Assembly: GCF_963678635.1 (NCBI RefSeq)
Contig: NC_087066.1
Location: forward strand, 28,401,301-28,465,300
Origin: Symsagittifera roscoffensis
Taxonomy: Eukaryota > Xenacoelomorpha > Acoela > Convolutidae
Direction of reading: 5' to 3'
Length of the DNA: 64,000 nucleotides
This document shows positions 42,601-55,735 of this stretch, in pieces. Position numbers and translations under genes: made by a program. The notes below the pieces were generated by a model. The model did no database searches and had not been told where the DNA came from. It was given only the letters and a program-made list of their open reading frames with translations. The number at the start of each line of letters is the position of its first letter. Within the stretch, counting starts at the first letter, position 1.

Positions 42601-45600
42601 GCGCATCGTTTTACTCCAACAATCATTTAGATGCAATAGCTGAAATTTTTTTTGCAGGCAACTCAATATTAATAGCATGCAACAATGGTTGAATTATAAC
42701 CTTTTCTCTTCTGACCCACAAAAATTGATCAAGAAAGTAGAGCTATGATGATTAAATTGATTAACGAGATTAGATACTGGGCCAAAAAAGTAACACAGCT
42801 ATTTCATTGAAAATCAAGCGATCAAGTGATTCTGTTAGACAAGCTATTAACACGAAAAAAATAATATTTTGCATTGATAGCACCTGCTAATCGCAGGCGT
42901 TATAATATAGCAGATTCATAAATATCTCAATATTTTTCAATGACGCGATATTTAAGAAAACAAAGGAAATTGATAAGCCGAAATTTACCGTTTTTGGGAA
43001 CCTGTGTTCCCGCCTCAACTTTCGAGGTTTCCACGCCAGGTTGGGGACTCACACTACTCTCAACGTCAGTCATCGCAGTTTCAAATGAAGTCAGATTAGA
43101 ACTAGCTGCTACAGTTCCTCCTTCCACCAAGAGATTTCCACTATTCAAAGTTGGTGCCGTCTGAATAACAGATGTCGATGGCGTAGATGTCGCATCGTTT
43201 TTCGATCGTGACCACCACCAACCTCTAGATGACGATGAACCACTTCCCATGAAATTTTTCATAAGCTTTCCTCTGGCCGGATCATCCAGTGACCTTTGGA
43301 AAACCACGTGACTAATAATCAAGGGCGCCGCAACTTGCCATTTTAAGTAGCTTCCGTTCATTTTCACTACAAGATTCGGATTCGTCAAAACTCCAAAAGG
43401 ATCGTTTTGGAACTCATCGTAAGTCACCAAGTACTGATCAAAAGTTTTCTTTGAAATCACACTTCCGGCGTTTTTCAGACCTCCACAAAGCGACAGCTCA
43501 ATATTGCAATGTAAAACTTCACCGTCCGATCCAATATGCGTTTGTGTGGCGATATCTTCCATAGCAAATCCTGGACTTTGAGGCATGGATGATCCGATTT
43601 CGCTCGTGCTTTCATCCAGGTTATACGAAGGCTGATTATATGCAAAACTAGGCCTGCTCATATGACTTGGGATCCCATCGGAGTTCGAGTACTGTGTTCC
43701 GAAAGGGCTGATGGTTGACGACGATGATGTTTGGCTATGTCGCCGTGATTTGCGAGGAGGAGTTCTTATGTTTTCGCTGACACTCGCGGTGCTCTTTTGT
43801 GATGCTTTGGAGTATAGATACATCTGTTTGGTTGTTTGATCAACCGAAGCTAAGTTCTCAAGGTAGATACCGCCTAAAGCAATAAATCATTTTAGATAGG
43901 ATACGTTATAAATACGTACAAAACTCTGGTTTGTTTTGCCCGATTTCCCTGTTAAGGTATCTCGCATTATTTTAAGTAAAATAGCTAATTTTTACCTTTC
44001 TGCGAAGTTTCACTCTTCTTTGCTCGATCTTGCACTGAAGGTGGCGACAGTGACCTCACCCTCTGGTTGTTGGCTCTATTTTCTTCAGCCGGTAGACCAA
44101 CCCTGTTTCCCGCGCTCCCCGGTGACAACGGTGTCTCTGGCTGGTATGGTTCCAGATGTTCACCCCATCGCCAGCTGACGTTTTCGATGACATTGCTAGT
44201 TGAGGTTCCAATTTCACTATCGCTTTTCGGACTGTCTGGTCGTTCCAAGAGTCTAGCATGGGTTACTGTTAGTGGACTAGTAGATAAAGGTGATTCGGGG
44301 ATATCTTGTTCACAATCGGATGCACAATGAAGTATTGATGGATCCTAACAACAATTTTCAAACTAACACTGCCAGTAAACCGCATCAGTATTGCGAGATA
44401 AAGTCATTAACATGGAAGCCAGCAGCCGAAGAAAACACAAATGCTTATTATTCTACATTAGAAAACACATATGCGTTATTAGTCTACATTACTACACACT
44501 TTGATGTTTTTTGAAGGTCATTTCAATCGCGCATTGTCTTCTATCAAACGGCAACGGCTCAAAACCGAGGAGATCAGAAAAATTACTCTAAAAAAATAGC
44601 GAAAAAAACGCAGGAAAAGTTCGAAAGCTTTGAAGACATTACCAGTCCATGATCAACCATATTTCACAAAACAGAGGCGAAGTTGAACTTCGCATACACA
44701 TCAAAAATATGACCGATAACGCTACTGGAAAAAAATGAATGAGTAAAACTTTGACTCTACATAATTTCTTAAGTGACGCACGCCAATTATGAGTCTACAT
44801 AACTGCTAAGTGACGCAAGCCAATTATGACACATTAGCAGTAGAAGTCACTTTGAAAACGAAATTTACAACTAACCAGCTTCAATTTACAGAGCGGACGC
44901 ATTTTAATTAGTATAAGAAAAAGTTCATTTCAAACATCCGACCCTGTCCAGTTTCGAACCCCGTCTTATTTTGTTGTGGGTCACCTTTCCTACGCTACAG
45001 ATCAATAATACCTTGAAGCTAAAGCGCTATTTGCAATAAAACAGTCTATGTTAATATCCTTCGCATTGGCTGTACTTAATAGCTGGCTATTGATCAAGAT
45101 CAACACATTTTATCGCAACAAAATTTGCGACATAGGTTAGAAAAAAGAGAGTACTTTGATTGAGTAAAAACCGTAACTATCTGGACCAGATATGTCTTCA
45201 TTACTAATTGCAAAGTTGAGATTTGCAACAATAGCAACAAGAAATATAAACGAAAAAAAAGAGAAAGACTTGATGAAGAAAAACAGTTACGCTACCTCCC
45301 ATATTTAAAATTCCAAAAAATTTAACAATTTGTATTAAAACTTTTCAAATAATGCCCATTTTTCAACTTTTTTAATTTGAAATATCTCATTTGACAAAAT
45401 CAAGGGTTAAATAAACTCACTAACGAGAAAACGACAATAAAGTAGCTCTTAAGAGTGAAATGAGAAAAAATATATAAAAAACAAGCTTGGAATTAGGACA
45501 GCAAACCACTCTGCAACGCGACGGATTCGAACCCGCGACCAGAAAATAGGGATCTCACATCTTTTTTTCTTAGCCACCGACGCTTAATTATCGGCAAACA

Positions 45601-48600
45601 CTAGTCACGAACAAAGCAGTCAAATTAGAAGTGAAAAAGGTTCATACTAATAAACTATGCTGCACGCTGGTGTAAAAACAAAGAAACTAAAAACTGAAGC
45701 ATTCAGGCGAAATATTCAATTTGAAAATATATATATTTTTTCAACAAATCACGACTTCCACCATTTTAACACGGTGGAATTATTCACGGATAACCAGTTA
45801 CGGACTTCAAGATGATGTCTAGCGCCAGCTCGCACATTAAAAAAACTATATCTAAAAAAACTTCATACATTTGTCTCGAACATGTTCAACTAGGAAAACC
45901 ATCGGACAAACCCAACCGACAGTGTTAATTTACCATTCAAAAAAATATCGAATTCCATAAAGCCAAAAAACCTTAAGTTTAGACCAATCTCAAAATCCAT
46001 CCATACGAAACATGTAACTAAGACTATCCAAGATGCCCCTACCCCCAAAGTCCTTACACTGCCCTCGAAATCTCCTCGACTGAGGAACTGCTCCCTCGAT
46101 CAACATCAAACACTTTGGCGCAGCTCGATCTGGCTACAGCCCCTTTTTATATAATTCCCACGATAGAATTAACTCCAATGCCCCACCGAACAGTCTCCAC
46201 AATCTTGCTACCCACACTACCTTTCATTTTTTAACTACCCTAAAAACTGGACCGAACTCACTCCAAAAGACTTGCCTCTGGCCGGCTGATGGAGAGAAAT
46301 TCCTGAAGCTCCGGTCAAACTGGCTTGAAGCCAGTCCCCCTGCGGATAAATAACAACAACATCAACAAGATTTGAGTAGACGATCGTAGAGATTTTGGAC
46401 TATTAAGTTTTGTAACCTAAAACTTTACATCCGCCTGAACAATTAGATTCCACTTTAGAAACTGGAAGCTGTTCACGTTTGTCGTGATCTTCGCACTTTC
46501 GCTATTTGATTGTGGAGTTTGTATTCCTTTTTAGGAATGAAATTACCTGAACTTAAAACGAAATCAAAGTCAAACCGGTAAAGAGTAACTTTGAGCCTGA
46601 ACAAATTTCCTGAAATTAAAAAAAAAAAAAAATCATCGCGACCTATATAAGAGTTTGAACTAAGAAGGAAAAGAAAATTCTACAAATGTAAAGGTCGCAT
46701 ATTCAAAACCAACAGCAAGGAATCATAAGTTATTTCATTTCTAGCAAAATTTCAACCAGAAGAAAATAAGATAATTTGGAAGGAAGCTGACAAAAAATTG
46801 ATAAGTAAATTTCGCAAACAAAAAAAAATAATTTTAATTAGAAAATTTACCTGGCCGGAACAATCGAAACCATAACTTTTTTCATCTCAAGGTCAGATCA
46901 ATTAGTTGAAAGATTTTGTTGAACAAGTTGTTAACCCAACAAAATCTATATTCCGATTTGATAATGCCTTCTAACTGGAAGCATAATGCATACAGCCGGT
47001 CGCATAAAAATAAAAATTTAAACCAAAAAGCCAAAAAAAGTTCAAAAAAATGTTGACAAATTTTCAGGTTTTATTTTTCTCATTTTATTACGGAGGGCTT
47101 ACGATGGTGATATAAACTTCTTGAATATATTGTTAGAATTCAATCGTTCTCATATAATACCAACAAAAGTAAATAGAATTAAAACATAAAGAAAAGTAGT
47201 TGACAGAATTAAAGCAAACATACTTATGCGCTGAACATCTACCGAAAAATTTAGGCTCCCATAAAAATTATTCTACAACTCTTATCGTGAAGACAGGTCA
47301 TACGTAGGCAATGCAAGTATTTAACTCGTTTAAAATACGGCAAAAAAGAATATAATAGAAATACCATTTCGTCCATTCTGCAATCAAGGTGGTTTACGGG
47401 AAAGTCTAATACCCGGTTGCAACACCATTGCTTATCAAAAGAGAAAAAAGACCAAACATTTAACAATCTTTATGAAGTCGAGCTGATATTACACTAAATC
47501 AATGATATGAAGCGGTTCTTCGGGCACAAGAGTCTTTTCCCAACACCGAAATCAAGAATCAACCTTATTCAAATGAGCTTAACACATTAATTTAACAAAA
47601 CCTGTTTCAAGTTCACCTAAAACAATAACCACCAGTCTTCAAATTTTATGTCACATAATTTCTTAAGTAAAAATATCAAAACGAAGAAAATTTACGATGT
47701 CAACATGTAGCATTTTAGAATTTTTGAGAAAATTCTATTTTTTTTAACTCCAAGACCAAGACTTGCGATAACTTTTCATTAAAAAACTGTCTTTCAATAC
47801 ATCAAACTGAACGGAAAGAGTCCCCTAAAAGAGGAAACTAACGATAGGATTTTCCAGAATAGCTGGTGCGAACTCCTCTGGAAACCTTTGCACTTTCGCA
47901 AGCAACCTAATATTTCCATCTTCTTCTAGTGTTTCATTTCCAGGTAATTGCACATGTGAGTGTCGTGAGCCGGACTCTACTGATACAAAAGCAGACGTTG
48001 GCGATTTCTGTGTGGGTGTTGCACACAGCGACTGGTGTTCTGGTTCAATTTCCATGTCAAATATTCCCTCTTCGTCTGATTTGAGTTGGTGTTGTGGGGG
48101 GATGTTGGAAATAGTTTCCGTTCCGGATGAGGTAGATGTCCAAGCCTGTGCTATGTTAGTATGGGAAGATTGGATAATAACTGGCAGAGTGGAAGAGCTA
48201 CTGCTTCTTTTGTGACGTGAGGGTCGATTGGAAGACTCGGCTTTTGCTGAGGACTGTGAACGTCGCTTTCGGTATTTCCTTCTCCTGGAAAAATAACTTA
48301 CCAATAGGAATAAATTTGTACACATTGCATGCAAAGTATGGTAAAAACAAACGTTCAAACTCTAAAAATGTTTATGATTGGCATTTTTTCTCAAGTTATC
48401 CCATGTACAGAAAACTTGATTATTGGGTAATTTTCTATTCCGCTAAAAAATCAGAAAATTAAACTCTTGTGTTGAAACTAGATGTCATTCATGTTTTTCG
48501 TAAGCTGTACACTTTACTCTTCGATGCTGAATTTGACCTCCTTTTAACAAAAGAAACTATTTGAGCTGAAAAAAAAAAACAGAAGTGAAATCGCGAAAAT

Positions 48601-51600
48601 TTAATTCTGAGCGCTAAAAAACTTATGGACGTTTTCCTAGGACGTTTTCAAGGAAACATAATCATGGCCTATGTAACTGACCATCGTTTCGTTCTTCACA
48701 TTCAAAAAAACTTGCAAGGTAATGAATAGAAAAAGAGGAGGAATTCAATGTAACAATTTAAAAACAGACGAAACTGAGTTTCGCACCATTAGCCATACAA
48801 CAAGTATAGGATTAAAACAGCATGACGTTGAAGAAAAATTGACTTCGAGCGAAGAAAAATTGAAAATTGAAAAAATTGAATCAAAAATATGGAGCCAGAT
48901 CATACTCGATCTTCAAAATAAAACCGAAAATTTGCAGGAAACAAAACATTAGGAAGAAAAACAGGCAAACTAGAAAAATCAACAGCCAACAAAGTAAAAA
49001 TCAACAAAAATGCGCTGCTCACATAGCGTCTACAAGTGCTTCAAATATAGAGAATGCAAGGTGGTATACCCAAACTCGTTAACTAATCCCACATAGTTTA
49101 AGAAGAGAATCATAAAGCAGAAAACTTAGCACAACAAACTAGCAGACAGGACTTGAGACACGCCGCTAAGTCAAAAAATACTTCAAAAAAAATAAGATAG
49201 TTAAAAAAACTAGATCTACCAACATCTTTGTACCATTTGTCATAAATAAAACATGTCAAATAAGACAAATGAGCGTTAAATTTGCATCGAAACAAAACTT
49301 ACAAAGCGGTAACAAGCCAACATTGCTATGTTTGAGAAAAAAAAATTACATGCGTAAAATTTCTAAGCTTATTAACGACCATGCAGAAAACGCTCAAAGA
49401 GTGCAATTTTTTTCCAAAAGTTTATATGGTAGAGTATTTTAACATAAAATGAATTAGGTAGCTTTAATCAATTTTGCAAGCAATTGAGCATCTGAGCGTA
49501 CACTTGCACCTGAAAGTAACTGCACGTATTTAATTAAGATCATTTATCCACGAGGGATAGGACCAACATACGAGCTGTACAGCTCATCACGGCGAACCGC
49601 TGTTGTGCCCCTGCTTAAGAACTACATGCAATTTGTTTGGTTATTTTTCTGGGCTGGGTAATGTTGCCTCACCCTCAAGCAACGAGCACGGATCATGGTG
49701 GGCCTCGAACATCCGACCTTTCGATTGAGAGGCGAAGACGTAACCACTTCACCACTGCTCCCCTTGGTCCTATCCCTCGTGGATAAATGATCTTAATTAT
49801 TTCACATACTTGTAAGAAAAGTTGTTTGAGAAGATTTATCTACAAGGGAAAGGACCAACAAACGAGCTGTTCAGCACATTATGGATAAACGTTGTTGTGC
49901 CCCTGCTTAAGAACTGTACGCAATTTTTTAGTTGTTTACGCTCTGTTTATGCAGTGAAACGCATTAAAAAAGTGTCAGTTTGTTGAAAACAGAGCGAGCG
50001 AGGCACATGACTGCTTTCATTCCAAATTCTGTATCACAGTTCAATCAGAAATTGTGAAAAAATTTTGCCATGTACTGAACATTTAGATAAAAAAATAGCC
50101 AGCAGACAATAATGACTTTTTTGATTTTCAAAGAAAAAAACTTTTGGCCATCAAGCTCTTTGAACTTCAAGAACAATTTAAGTTTGACAATTTAAGGTTA
50201 ACACTTTTTCGATCAAATTAACCCAATTTACAAAAACTAGATCCATAGGTAAGTTTTATTCCGCTGGAAAATCGATTATAGTTTTTTATGCGCCCTTTAC
50301 ACTTTTGCTGTTCGAGAGTAGATTTTGCCTTCCTTTTCGCAGAGGAAATGAACTTGTCTTGAGAAATCAAAAGCCACATTACGAAAAGTCAAATTTGAGG
50401 GTGAACAAAATCATCAAAATCATCTTGAAAACAAAATCATCAAGATCTATATGAAAGTCTTCACTACGTTCATTGAGTCTTAAAAAAGTGAGTTGCTAAA
50501 TGAGCAAACTGTGTCGCTTACTTATTAGGTGGCAAGTGCTCTTGAGGCAAGGCAGGCACAGTCTCCGGTTTTTGGTGCGGCTGTGTCTGTAGCGAGGACT
50601 CATTTTCAGCTACTCTTGAGGCTGAGGATGAAATGGCTTCCTGAGACTGTTTTCTGCAAGACAGATCCTCCTCTTCTGAACTGGCAAGAGACATTTCCTC
50701 CATCTGTTCCACTTCACTCACCTAAAATGACGAAGAGAAGACAGGATGACCAAGAAATTCACAAGTACAATGATGTTGCTTTTGACTCTGTACAGCAACA
50801 GCAGATGCAAGGACCGCATCGGAGAGTAATAATAAGTCAACATCGGCCCATTTAGTTCACCAATTATATACTATTATCTTTGAAATCGAACGATTCTATT
50901 TAAAAAAGCAAATGAAGTCTTTTTGTATCGAGAAGTCGTTTTTACCTCATCCTCTTCTTGGGATCCAAGTTCCTCTTCGTCCTCTGTCTCATCGTAGGCG
51001 TTCGGGTCCACCGAGTCCTCGTGACAGAACAAGGCTTCCCCATTCTCGCCCACTATCATCTTCACACTGCGACACAGCTTGTCGTTGATCTTGATCTAGA
51101 TCATATCAAAACCCAAAAATTGACTAATTGTATAGATTTGAATTTCAGAAGAATACACAAAAGATTGTCAAAGTAACTAAGCGAACCGTATCTAAACATA
51201 GCTAACATAAAATCGAAAGTGTCAATGAGCTAGAGCCGCCGAAAAAAAAGATTCGCTGCGTTCAATGACGCTTAATAATATGGTAGGAAAGCGATGGCTA
51301 CCAGTATAATGGTAAGGCAATCATTTGGCAAACAACGCATAGAAAAACGATTATAACAAGCTCATCTCTTATATTTTAAACATTATCCAAACATGACTGG
51401 TTCAAAAGTGAGAGAAAATTAAACCGAAGATCTATCCGATTGATTTTTTTTAGATTGAACTTACTTCTACTTCTGGCATGCTGAGAGACGCATATGGCAC
51501 CTGGAACTTCCCGAATCGCACGTGAAAGGGCGAGCACTGGAACGATCCATCCGGCTGTTTCACGATTACGATATCGATCGCCCCCGAGAGGGTAGCCGGG

Positions 51601-51644
51601 TTTAACTGGTTGTACAGTCTTGCTAAGGGCTTCAGAACCGACAT
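39658..51644 (-). CDS. LPIN: lipin, Mg-dependent phosphatidate phosphatase
   Basis: Lipin converts phosphatidate to diacylglycerol at the ER and also acts as a nuclear co-regulator. Eleven exons: 51465-51644, 50946-51095, 50522-50721, 47843-48284, 43996-44344, 42989-43873, 42260-42399, 41777-41975, 41261-41376, 40155-40335 and 39658-39938. All are GT-AG and in phase, totalling 3123 nt (1040 aa). [19 protein letters not shown] and [12 protein letters not shown] (residues 1-110). Nuclear localisation cluster KRRKYRKRR across the exon 3/4 junction. Central SPKSDSEIG...WRWGEHLE as in vertebrate lipins. C-LIP haloacid-dehalogenase domain with the catalytic DVDGT (798-802), MGQIL near the LxxIL position, [17 protein letters not shown], and [12 protein letters not shown]...[10 protein letters not shown] family-like FPP occurs near the end, with an extra Ser/Gln/Lys tail. 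Introns reach 3.5 kb and are packed with repeats. An acceptor-like CAG lies six bases before the ATG, but its pyrimidine tract is poor. Confidence 0.97.
41225..41267 (-). other. duplicated 5' splice site of lipin exon 9
   Basis: CATTAGTTACCTCCTGA occurs at 41225-41241 and again at 41251-41267. On the minus strand this duplicates the last exonic bases and the donor GAG|GTAACT, 26 nt apart. Use of the distal donor would add 26 nt and shift the frame. Confidence 0.7.
44678..44965. repeat. dispersed repeat, copy 1, with tRNA-like end
   Basis: It contains AGGCGAAGTTGAACTTCGCA, repeated AAGTGACGCA-GCCAATTATGA boxes and, at its right end, ACATCCGACCCTG...TTTCGAACC, a B-box-like sequence in reverse. 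A second copy lies at 59806-60100. It sits in intron 4 of lipin and is probably a SINE. Confidence 0.65.
45505..45595 (-). repeat. tRNA-like sequence (SINE) in a lipin intron
   Basis: Read on the minus strand: GCGTCGGTGGCTAAG, later GGGTTCGAATCC, matching A- and B-box spacing of a long-variable-arm tRNA. The acceptor stem is imperfect, so a SINE head is more likely than a gene. Confidence 0.5.
46030..46375. other. GC-richer relic of a mobile element in a lipin intron
   Basis: This stretch is clearly less AT-rich than its surroundings and ends GCGGATAAATAACAACAAC, like the 3' microsatellite end of some LINEs. Frames are broken and no domain is certain. Confidence 0.3.
49532..49799. repeat. 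268-bp element with perfect 35-bp inverted ends enclosing a tRNA-like segment
   Basis: Bases 49532-49566 and 49765-49799 are perfect reverse complements (AATTAAGATCATTTATCCAC... and its partner). Inside, on the minus strand, GCAGTGGTGAAGTGGTTA and GGATGTTCGAGGCC look like tRNA A and B boxes. A diverged copy of the left portion follows at about 49837-49935. It sits in intron 3 of lipin. It may be a composite of a SINE and an inverted-repeat element. Confidence 0.75.
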
Positions 51645-53170
51645 TTTTCACTGGTCCAGCTTTATTCGATGACCGCTAGAGTTTACAAAGAATGATGAAA
51701 TGCCATCATTATGGCCAGATTTAAAAGCAAAATGTATCCTTTAACTTTGGGTCTCACGATTGAACCAACACCAAGCACCAATTATTGCAGTAAAGCAATA
51801 TTAATGGAATAATAATTAGTTAAGTGAAAGAAGAATATATGACATAATATCAACTCTATGCCTAGAAACGCTCAAAACCTATCAAAGTTTCAGACTTCAT
51901 GTAAAGCAAGCACCAATTTCTTGTGAATAGAAGTCAAATACAATTAACTGTTTCGAATAATAGATCATAATAGCATCCAGGTATAGCAGCACTCTTACAT
52001 AGCAAAGCAACTCGAGTAGCACACGACTAACTTAAGACACTTGACACGCCACACCTTTCGATATCTAAAATGAGGTCATTCAAGCTTGAAGGTTATATGG
52101 TATACTAACCAAATAAATCCCAAATAATTGAGATAACGCGAATAAAACAAATGCTTCTTAATAGTTTTGCAGCCGTTGTTCTCAGACCACCAAACACAAT
52201 TGTTTAGACTTGGTAACGCTTCAACAACAATAAAAACCACTAACACGTCGTTATTTTGAGCTTGATGCCGTAATTAGGCATTTAGTAATCGAATAATTTT
52301 CGCATGACGTCACTCTGATAAACCAATAGACACACAAGACGCTTGATATTACCATACACCACCTGAAAAAGAAATTATGTACAAATCACAACAGAATGAT
52401 GTCAATTTAAAATCAACCTCAGCTAATTTTAAAAAAACCGAAAGAAATTTAACCCCAATCTTTAAGCTTATCTATGCAGGGTAATAACTAACTACGCTAA
52501 AAATTAACTAAAGAAACATTGAGCGCTTGGAAGACTAAACGTGATAATTTGAGCAAGATTAAGCCCCCGTTACGATTTACCCGTTAAACAGACGTGGAAA
52601 CTAGGGGAAAACAATCAGTCTGATTTGTTTCCCAACTTCCGCAGGTAGAAATAAGTCGACACACTATTTATATGGAAACATAAAATGTGAGCAGTCAACA
52701 CCGTTTAACCCAGCTCAAAATTATCTTGAAAACATACATTTACACTTTCATTGAATTTCTAAGTAAGTTAGACGCACCTTTAATGCCTGGTTGAAGACAA
52801 CAACTCAGGGAGACAGACCCTGTCATGCTCAAGGCAATGACCATACATGCAACCCATGACATAACAAGTCTACTAATATCACAACACCCATTGTTGAAAA
52901 TATTTCGCGCTCTTGAGCTTTTGGCATTTACTTAAATAAGAGACGAAGAAATTTTGGAACACGACAGCTGTCTTTTCTTCAATTGGAGTAGCAAAAACAA
53001 AACATTCACAGCAAAAATGACGTCAAATAATAACAATTTCCTATGCTATCGAATTAACTTTGATTGGGTTTCTTAAGTAAACATGGGCTAACAATACCCT
53101 GAGGGACAAAAAAACAAAAAGCTAAATTACTTAGAATATTTTGTATATAAACAAGGGACAAAATAGCAAA

Positions 53171-53741
53171 CAAGGATAGCCGGTTGCTGAGCAAGTATCA
53201 CAGAATGTTCCGATCATATTAATAAAAACTACAAATAAAATTTCTTCAAATTATAGTTCTTCAAATTAATGTCGTTTGTTGTACGTGATGTGATGATAAA
53301 ACTATACATACGCGTAAAAATTTCGTATATTAGGCATAATCGATAACAGTTGCTTTCAAAAAAATATTAAGCAACAAAAATGAAAAAAAAAAATCAAATT
53401 TCGGAAGTTTTTTCGAACCAATATTCATTTTTTTTTAAATTTCTTGCCAGGGAAGTGCAAAATATAGCTTTCTAAACTATGTTTCCCTTTAAAAAATTAG
53501 GATCTGTGAGCCTAAATGACCAATTCAACAAGTTATCATCACATTATTCGGTCGAAATTAGAAAAAAAATTCAAACCGCTTTTTTTCGACACTTGGTTTT
53601 TTTGGAAACTTTTTCGAATCACAAATGAGCGAAAACACTTAATATGATAAATCACTCAACCGATGCATGATTTTGCGTGGCGACAAAAAAAAATGCACCA
53701 GAAAACAATGTTCCTCCCCACTTTCAATGGTCGGAACAAAA
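53171..53741. mobile_element. MITE of the GTTCCGACC family, copy B
   Basis: The left end CAAGGATAGCCGGTTGCTGA...AGAATGTTCCGATC pairs in inverted sense with the right end CTTTCAATGGTCGGAACAAA. About 570 bp, non-coding. The interior resembles copies at 31009 and 54306. Confidence 0.75.
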
Positions 53742-54305
53742 CGGGCCTTAGGCAGCTTTTCTCGAGGAAGCTTTGAAAATAATACTTATCAGAAACCGCC
53801 TTCGGAACCTCGGCATCCGAATTATCAGCAACTCGTCTCAACCACCGTTACAGGGCACCAGTTTCTAAACAAACTGTTACAGGCGGAAATGCACTTTATA
53901 TATTTTAATTTCAGCATTTGCAAGTAGCTTTGCATGTTTCGACGACATTCATAACAACTACAAAAAAGTTTTTTTTCTTCAAATCAGTGTAGTTTTCTGT
54001 CTGTGGTATGACGAGAAAGCTATACAAACGCGTAGAAAACAAAGAAAATAGGCATAATGGACAATAACAGTTGTCCTCAAAAATGAATAAAAACAAAACA
54101 AATAAATTATTTTTTGCACAATAATTATAAAACTTAAAAAACTTTTTTCGCCTAGGAAGCGCTACGGGAAGCTCTACAGCTCCAAAACTGATTTTATTAA
54201 AACTCTATTAGTAAAATATTAATTTTTCTTAGCCTAAATTACCGTTTTTTTAAACAAAAAGCGAAGCTGACTCTCGTACCACTTGCAATACAAAATCAAA
54301 TGCCA

Positions 54306-54860
54306 ACAAGGATAGCCGGTTACTGTGCAAGTAGCACAGAATGTTCCGACTACAGTCTTAAAAAATACAAAAAAGTTTTTCAAATTGGTGTCCTTTTTTG
54401 CATGTTGTGATAAAGAAGAACTTAGACAGTTCAGTGTCATAGTAAAACACGTCAATTGTAAAACGGTTTTTGGACAAAAATGACAAAAACGAAAAAAAAA
54501 ATTTAAAAAAAAAATGATTCCCAAAATTGCTCTATCAACTCCAAAAACTACCTCTATTTGAAAAAAACTAAGTTTTCGAAGCTTATATTAGCCTAAAAAA
54601 GCTATTGTAAACCTACACGGTCACCTTATTAGCTCGAGATTAGACCAAAAATTTCAAACCGGTTTTTTTCAACACTGAAAAAATTTTCAAATTTTTTATT
54701 GTCGTTCGAATCACGACTGAAAGGACTTTAATAAGATATATCACTTAACGCAGTCCAATTATTATTTGTGTTACCTGATTGTGCGTGGAAAACAAAAACC
54801 AAAAAAAAACTAAAACACCAGAATACAAAGTTCCTCCCCATTTTCAATGGTCGGAACAAA
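54306..54860. mobile_element. MITE of the GTTCCGACC family, copy C
   Basis: It begins CAAGGATAGCCGGTTACTGTG...AATGTTCCGACTACAGTC and ends TTTTCAATGGTCGGAACAAA. The internal ATATATCACTTAACGCAGTCC block matches copy A. Isolated left ends of the same family occur near 58085 and 58985. Confidence 0.78.
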
Positions 54861-55634
54861 AATTAAAAAATTGTGTCAGATGAGTGAAAAAAAATTAAGT
54901 GAATTCTGATTTAAAACTGGAGGCTAAAATAAAATTGAGAAAAGTTTTTTGCAATTGTTATAAAAATCAATGACCTAAAACATAAGACGGCTTCGAGCAA
55001 CATTTATTTCTCAAGGCAAAAAAATTTTGGTTAAAATCTTGCAAACAACCTGCATCTCCTACAGAAACAATAAACTATAAACATCTACAGGAATATTTGC
55101 TATGAATTAAGATCAAACTTGATATGCAACGCTAAGAGCTGGACTTAAAAAAGATATCAAAAAAGACAAAAAAAGACCATCTAACAGAAATTTTGCTGTG
55201 TATAAAACCAGGAAACTATGAACTAAATTTACCCTCGTGAAAAAATTATAACAAGTACTGGAAAATCTACCGCAAAAATTACAGAAATAAAAAACACCCG
55301 GCCAGTAAACGACCAAAAATTGGGACGAAATCAAACCGACAAACAATCAATTTTAACATCAGAATTTTGTGCGATCCAGGGGGAGTATAAAACTTTAGAT
55401 CCTCTGAAAATGACTCAAAATTAGGTTGTCACCGAGCCGATAAAACATAAGCCAAAAACATTTGGGTAGAATGAAGCGAAAAAAACATATACGAAACCAA
55501 GGGTAATAATTACGAGCAGCAGAAGAAAATCGAAACGCTAAAATCAACTGCAATGTAAAATAAGACAAAGCCGACAAAACATAAGCAGATAAATTATTAG
55601 CCGCGACAATTTTTTTGTAACGGAAAAAATCCCG

Positions 55635-55735
55635 TTAGAGGAAAAAAACGATCCCGATCAGATTCAAACCCAGGAACTTCGCCGTCCAAGGCGTATTCGT
55701 TACCTCCAGATCAAGTGTGTCGTAGAAGCAAAAAA
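55635..55735 (-). repeat. tRNA-like sequence (probable SINE)
   Basis: On the minus strand there is a box GGGTTTGAATC preceded by a stem-loop-like CTTGGACGGCGAAG. It resembles the 3' half of a tRNA. Fold not verified. Confidence 0.4.
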
